Source: Treponema sp.
GTDB taxonomy: Bacteria > Spirochaetota > Spirochaetia > Treponematales > Treponemataceae
Assembly (NCBI GenBank): GCA_017629095.1
Contig: JAGBXW010000042.1
Location: 1 to 33,120 of the forward strand
Reading direction: 5' to 3'
DNA length: 33,120 nucleotides
Part shown: positions 30,181 through 33,120 of the stretch, piece by piece
Layout of the letters: each line of letters starts with the position of its first letter
How positions within the stretch are numbered: the first letter of the stretch is position 1
Program-made: the position numbers and the translations under genes
Notes under the pieces: model-generated
What the model saw: only the letters and a program-made list of their open reading frames with translations
What the model was told of the DNA's origin: nothing
Databases searched by the model: none

Positions 30181-30854
30181 TACTGCCCTAAACAGGCTAT
30201 TAGTGCTTCCTTTGATTTAATACCGATTTTGTCATATATGTGACTTAAATGATTTTCTATTGTACTGCGACTTACCCCGAGTTTTTCGGCAATTTCTGCT
30301 GTACTATCTCCTAAAACAATACCTTCAACTATTTTCCGTTCTTTTTTAGTAAAAACAGACATAATTCGTTGAGTTTCCAGCATTTTAGAGATGAGATGAG
30401 ATTCAACATACACTTCTCCAGTAGCAACAGCTTCCACTGCACGAAGCAATTCAGACTCATCACTACTTTTTGAAACATACCCCATAGCACCAACTTTTTT
30501 ACTCAAGGCACATTCCACAAAGGAACCTGAGGAATAGGAACTATACATGATGCATTTAGTGTGAGGACTCCGAGCTGAAAGTTCACGAACAATATCAAAG
30601 CCGGCATGACCTTCACTCCCGTTGGGAAGGGTTGCCGACATTTCTTGCTTAAAAGAAATATCAACTAGAGCAATGACAGGTTTTTCTTGAGTAGCCTCAT
30701 GCTCCAAGGTAGCAATCAACTCCTGAGCTTCTTCTACAGTACCTGCACTGAACATCACCCGCCAATCGGAATTGGTAGCAAACCAAGTAGTAATTCCATC
30801 TCGCATCAGGGCATGATCTTCAAAGATAGCTAATCGCTTTTCGTATCCACTCAT
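30180..30854 (-). CDS. NarL/LuxR-family response regulator
   Basis: A 224-residue regulator from the ATG at 30854 (AAGGTG 3 nt upstream). The receiver domain has the acidic residues in LAIFEDH, the phospho-acceptor in VIALVDISF, and K in GYVSKSSDE. The C-terminal LuxR helix-turn-helix reads FTKKERKIVEGI...STAEIAEKLGVSRSTIENHLSHIYDKIGI (in parts). No histidine kinase is adjacent. It is clearly related to the frameshifted regulator at 32055 (same NSDW, YVSK/FVSK and HTH segments), and the two flank a surface lipoprotein. The frame stays open to 30980 and an ATG at 30962 overlaps the stop of a 45-codon upstream frame (ATGA), so a longer form of 260 residues cannot be excluded. Confidence 0.87.
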   Translation of the reverse strand: MSGYEKRLAIFEDHALMRDGITTWFATNSDWRVMFSAGTVEEAQELIATLEHEATQEKPVIALVDISFKQEMSATLPNGSEGHAGFDIVRELSARSPHTKCIMYSSYSSGSFVECALSKKVGAMGYVSKSSDESELLRAVEAVATGEVYVESHLISKMLETQRIMSVFTKKERKIVEGIVLGDSTAEIAEKLGVSRSTIENHLSHIYDKIGIKSKEALIACLGQ

Positions 30855-30958
30855 TACACCTTCACCTTTCAAGCTTGTTTCAAATCTATTATCTACTAAA
30901 AAAGCAATCTTGTCACGAGTAAGTACGCACCATACCCCCTGCATTAACTCACGATTCT

Positions 30959-31096
30959 TCATTTTAGTTGCAAATAACATTCATCAAGTTCTTTTAATAA
31001 AAAACCGTGAAAAACATACAAATCTATTTCTGTTTTAAGGATTTTTCCGAATCCATTCTTAAAATAGGCTGGATATAATACCTCATCTAAATACAT
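30959..31096 (-). CDS. 45-residue ORF, possibly a truncated gene
   Basis: Starts at 31096 with AAAGGAG 8 nt upstream, the strongest ribosome binding site in this part of the window. It encodes MYLDEVLYPAYFKNGFGKIL followed by KTEIDLYVFHGFLLKELDEC. It looks like the N-terminal part of a larger protein ('FGKILKTEIDL.VF..LL' recalls the start of longer uncharacterised proteins), cut off by a stop. That stop overlaps an ATG in the frame of the downstream response regulator (ATGA), so translation may be coupled. I do not know its function. Confidence 0.5.
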   Translation of the reverse strand: MYLDEVLYPAYFKNGFGKILKTEIDLYVFHGFLLKELDECYLQLK

Positions 31097-31112
31097 AGCT
31101 ATTCTCCTTTGT

Positions 31113-31155
31113 AATAAAAAGCAGTGGCAAGTAAAGCCTTGCCAACCACCACTGC
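31113..31155 (-). terminator. Terminator of the LRR lipoprotein gene
   Basis: On the minus strand GCAGTGG...GGCAAG pairs with CTTGCC/ACTGC, followed by TTTTTATT (31120-31113). Confidence 0.75.
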
Positions 31156-31160
31156 CAGCC

Positions 31161-31186
31161 CCTTGGGGCAGCAAGCCACCCCAAGG
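31161..31186. other. Hairpin in the 3' region of the LRR lipoprotein mRNA
   Basis: Perfect arms CCTTGGGG (31161-31168) and CCCCAAGG (31179-31186). It precedes the terminator and may protect the 3' end. Confidence 0.5.
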
Positions 31187-31197
31187 ACTGTTATTAA

Positions 31198-31899
31198 TTA
31201 GAAGCTACCCTTGTAGCCCAACTGCTTTAACCGTGCCTGTGTTGCCAAGGGCAAGGAACTACAACCCCCAAATACCGATTCGCCACCCTTGGGAAATCTC
31301 ACTGAAGTAAGAGAGTCTGGAATGATAATTTCCTTGAGATTACTACAGAAAGTGAAAGTAACTCCATCCACCCATTCAAGACTGGCGGGCAAATTAATTG
31401 ACTCCAAGGCAATACAGTTTATAAATGCCTGACTTTCAATTTCTTTAATACTGTCAGGTAAAGTGATAGTTTTTATTTTAGTATCATCAAAAGCCCCACT
31501 CTTAATCACTTCTGGTGTGCCACGGAAACTTATTTTTTCCAAGGTTGGAGGCATGTTACGCACCTCCTTTACAGGCAAGCCTTGGATAGTGGCAGGAATA
31601 TACACTACCCCACTTTTTCCCTTGTACTCTGTAACTACTGCACCAGTTCCGTCTTTGGTCAGCTTAACAATAAAATCCTCTTCTGCATTGGGAGTAGTAG
31701 GAAGCTTTACTTCAGAAGCACCTTTTTTGCTTTCCTTAGCCTTCTTTTCCTCTGCCTTTTTGTCGGCTTTAGTTACTTCCTGAGAAGTGGCTCCATCAGC
31801 ACCGGTACTAACAGCGTCTTTTTTGCTACAAGCCACAAAGCTTACCGCAAACACACATAAAATGGCCACAAGAAGTGTGGCTTTTTTCTTACAAAACAT
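31198..31899 (-). CDS. BspA-type leucine-rich-repeat lipoprotein
   Basis: A 233-residue surface lipoprotein. The signal peptide ends in SFVAC with C24 as lipidated cysteine. A Lys/Glu/Ala-rich spacer (about 28-65) probably holds the domain away from the membrane. It is followed by LRR_5 (BspA-like) repeats: VVYIPATIQGLPVKEVRN, LEKISFRG, IKTITLPDSIKEIESQAF, LESINLPASLEWV, LKEIIIPDSL. Such proteins mediate adhesion or host interaction in Treponema and Bacteroidota. AAGGAG lies 6-7 nt before the ATG. It is flanked by two paralogous response regulators, one of them carrying a poly-G switch, which makes it a candidate target. Confidence 0.86.
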   Translation of the reverse strand: MFCKKKATLLVAILCVFAVSFVACSKKDAVSTGADGATSQEVTKADKKAEEKKAKESKKGASEVKLPTTPNAEEDFIVKLTKDGTGAVVTEYKGKSGVVYIPATIQGLPVKEVRNMPPTLEKISFRGTPEVIKSGAFDDTKIKTITLPDSIKEIESQAFINCIALESINLPASLEWVDGVTFTFCSNLKEIIIPDSLTSVRFPKGGESVFGGCSSLPLATQARLKQLGYKGSF

Positions 31900-32019
31900 C
31901 GTCTTTCTCCTTATAGGTTGTAATTACCAAAATTATAAACCTTTTTTAATTTTATAAAAGTTAGTTGACTTTGAGAAAAACCATGAGTTGACTCACTATT
32001 TTTACATGAGTAAACACTA

Positions 32020-32048
32020 GTCACAAGAAAGCTGTTCTGTGGTACACT
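32020..32048 (+). promoter_or_regulatory. Leaderless promoter of the phase-variable regulator
   Basis: GTCACA (32020-32025), 17-nt spacer, TACACT (32043-32048), then 6 nt to the ATG at 32055. No Shine-Dalgarno sequence. Confidence 0.5.
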
Positions 32049-32054
32049 GGCTTT

Positions 32055-32689
32055 ATGAACAAGGTTATTCTAGTAGACGACCACAAAATGCTCAGAAAGG
32101 GAGTGACAACCTATCTGTTGGAAAATTCTGACTGGACTGTTATAGGAGAAGCAGAAAGTCTAGCTGAGCTTGAACCATTGCTAAAACAACTGACGTTTTC
32201 AGAAGAAGACAAAATTGTTGCCGTGGTAGATTTGCAACTGAAGGGAGATGGAAATAATGCCCTTAGTGCCAACGGCTACACAGCAGTACAAATGCTTGCA
32301 GAACAAAATATTCCCTCTGTTATATTCTCTAGCAATGCTACGGGAGCCTGTATAGAAAAGGCTCTCAGTATACAGGGGGGGGGGATAGAGGTTTTGTGTC
32401 TAAAGCCAGCAGCGAGAGTATGCTCCTAGATGCAATTAATGCCGTTGCCCAAGGCAAGTCCTTTATTCAGCCAGATTTAGTCCTAGATTTTTTTGAAACC
32501 CGAAACCTTTTTTCCATACTCACCCGCCGGGAAAAAGAGGTGATTAACCTAATCGGAGAAGAATTAACAAACGAACAAATCGCAGAAAAGCTAAAAATAA
32601 AAATCAACACCTTGGAAAATTACGTCAGCATAATATACGACAAGCTAGGGTGCAAGGACAGAGCCTCTCTTTTGGAAAAAATTAGATGA
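32055..32689 (+). pseudogene. NarL/LuxR-family response regulator, frameshifted at a poly-G run (probably phase-variable)
   Basis: The first frame (32055-32429) gives a receiver domain with VDDHK, the phospho-acceptor in VAVVDLQL and the segment FSSNATGACIEKALSIQ. It then runs through GGG codons into an unrelated tail and a stop. The rest of the protein (GFVSKASSESMLLDAINAV, then the LuxR helix-turn-helix REKEVINLIGEELTNEQIAEKL to the end) is in another frame and starts with no ribosome binding site. The two parts meet at ten G (32375-32384). With eight G the product is 210 residues and aligns gap-free with the paralogue at 30180-30854 (ALSIQGGDRGFVSK against ALSKKVGAMGYVSK). With eleven G it would be 211 residues. 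As assembled, the gene is in the OFF state. Confidence 0.85.
32375..32384 (+). repeat. Poly-G tract (G10) inside a coding sequence
   Basis: Ten consecutive G, the longest homopolymer of G or C in the window. It sits exactly where the two reading frames of the response regulator meet. Slipped-strand length change would switch the gene. Confidence 0.9.
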
Positions 32690-32829
32690 TGCCTACAGGC
32701 TCACTACCAGAAGAGTGCCTATTTCTAGAGCCTGCTGGGTTGGTGGAGATACCGTAGAAGGAGGTGTAAACTAGCGGCTTTCTACCAGCTCCTTGGTGAA
32801 GGCTGTTTGTGCAGGTTTTATTTCAATTT

Positions 32830-33120
32830 TTATAACAAGCCCTGTACAACATCCAGCGGAAGATTGGTACAAATAGCAACTTTCTCTGGAGGGTCACCGT
32901 AATTAAGGAGGAGTTTTGCCGTCTCTAATGCCTTTTGATAGGCTCCACGTTCCAACCCTTGCTCCAACCCGATGGAAATGCCTTCTTCTCTGCCAGTTGT
33001 CAATCCAGTATGTAAACCTTCTTCATAACCATCACGGCGACACTCCATCATGCGGGATGTATAGGTGAGATACATGTTTCGCTCCTCCTTTTCTTGCTTC
33101 ATCCGAGAAATTGTGGCATC
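32830..33120 (-). CDS. C-terminal part of an Rpn-family nuclease / PD-(D/E)XK transposase-like protein (partial)
   Basis: The frame is open to the end of the window, so the gene begins outside. The visible 96 residues are the typical tail of Rpn-family (recombination-promoting nuclease, putative transposase) proteins: a charged helix, a series of G-x3-G steps (EEGLHTGLTTGREEGISIGL, then EQGLERGAYQKAL), and the closing segment AKLLLNYGDPPEKVAICTNL followed by PLDVVQGLL. The nuclease domain is not visible. An internal ATG at 33102 is unlikely to be the real start. The 140 nt before it (32690-32829) contain no gene that I can support. Confidence 0.78.
   Translation of the reverse strand, partial: DATISRMKQEKEERNMYLTYTSRMMECRRDGYEEGLHTGLTTGREEGISIGLEQGLERGAYQKALETAKLLLNYGDPPEKVAICTNLPLDVVQGLL

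Noticed and set aside
32396..32689. Separate LuxR-type gene
   Set aside because: It has no ribosome binding site or promoter and continues exactly where the upstream receiver domain loses frame, so it is the second half of one frameshifted regulator.
32690..32829. Possible small gene after AAGGAGGTG near 32760
   Set aside because: No start codon follows at a usable distance and frames on both strands are broken by stops.

Overview
The window looks like chromosomal DNA of a spirochaete, most probably a Treponema-type organism. This is inferred from the gene set: a type III glutamine synthetase, an OmpL47-like Ig-repeat surface protein, a BspA-type leucine-rich repeat lipoprotein, relaxed lipoboxes, an Rpn-family nuclease and a coding poly-G tract. 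No rRNA or species-specific marker is present, so the genus is an inference.

Left part (1-8100): oligoendopeptidase F and an adenosine deaminase-family hydrolase, each with its own terminator. Next comes a probable operon of a PepSY-like secreted protein, a small Ig-like secreted protein, an OmpR-type regulator, its histidine kinase and a GerMN-domain membrane protein. A secreted protein of unknown function lies on the opposite strand. Middle (8100-19700): prolyl-tRNA synthetase, two tandem SH3-like envelope proteins, a DUF1963/YwqG protein, a minus-strand NlpC/P60 lipoprotein - glutamine synthetase III - gamma-carbonic-anhydrase cluster, tRNA-Ala(GGC) with an adjacent remnant of tRNA 3' ends, mnmG and an OmpL47-like protein. 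Then (19700-25400): a divergent pair (small protein / acyltransferase) sharing an inverted operator-like motif, a LUD-domain protein with a small Cys-rich partner, hisD with a duplicated diverged 3' tail, a MerR regulator, and a fused HisA-HisI-HisE enzyme.

25400-27000 is an accessory island. Two copies of a long hairpin repeat with different outer-stem sequences but the same loop and downstream tail flank a YoeB-type toxin-antitoxin pair. Right after the second copy lies a compact locus with the layout of a type I toxin-antitoxin system: a 26-residue membrane peptide with a strong but apparently sequestered ribosome binding site, and a convergent antisense RNA with a good sigma70 promoter and a shared terminator. 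This is the most novel-looking system in the window. It is followed by a perfect 42-bp palindrome centred on a Rex box, then rex with its own promoter and operator, and serC-serA.

Right part (30100-33120): two paralogous NarL/LuxR-type response regulators without partner kinases flank a leucine-rich-repeat lipoprotein. One of them is frameshifted at a run of ten G, which looks like a phase-variation switch; eight G would restore a protein that aligns without a gap to its paralogue. The window ends inside an Rpn-family gene.

A recurring signal is a TATACT-like -10 box placed only 6-9 nt before the start codon of genes that lack a Shine-Dalgarno sequence (pepF, proS, glnN, mnmG, a small gene at 19733-20047, hisA-IE and the phase-variable regulator). 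This suggests that leaderless mRNAs are common in this organism.
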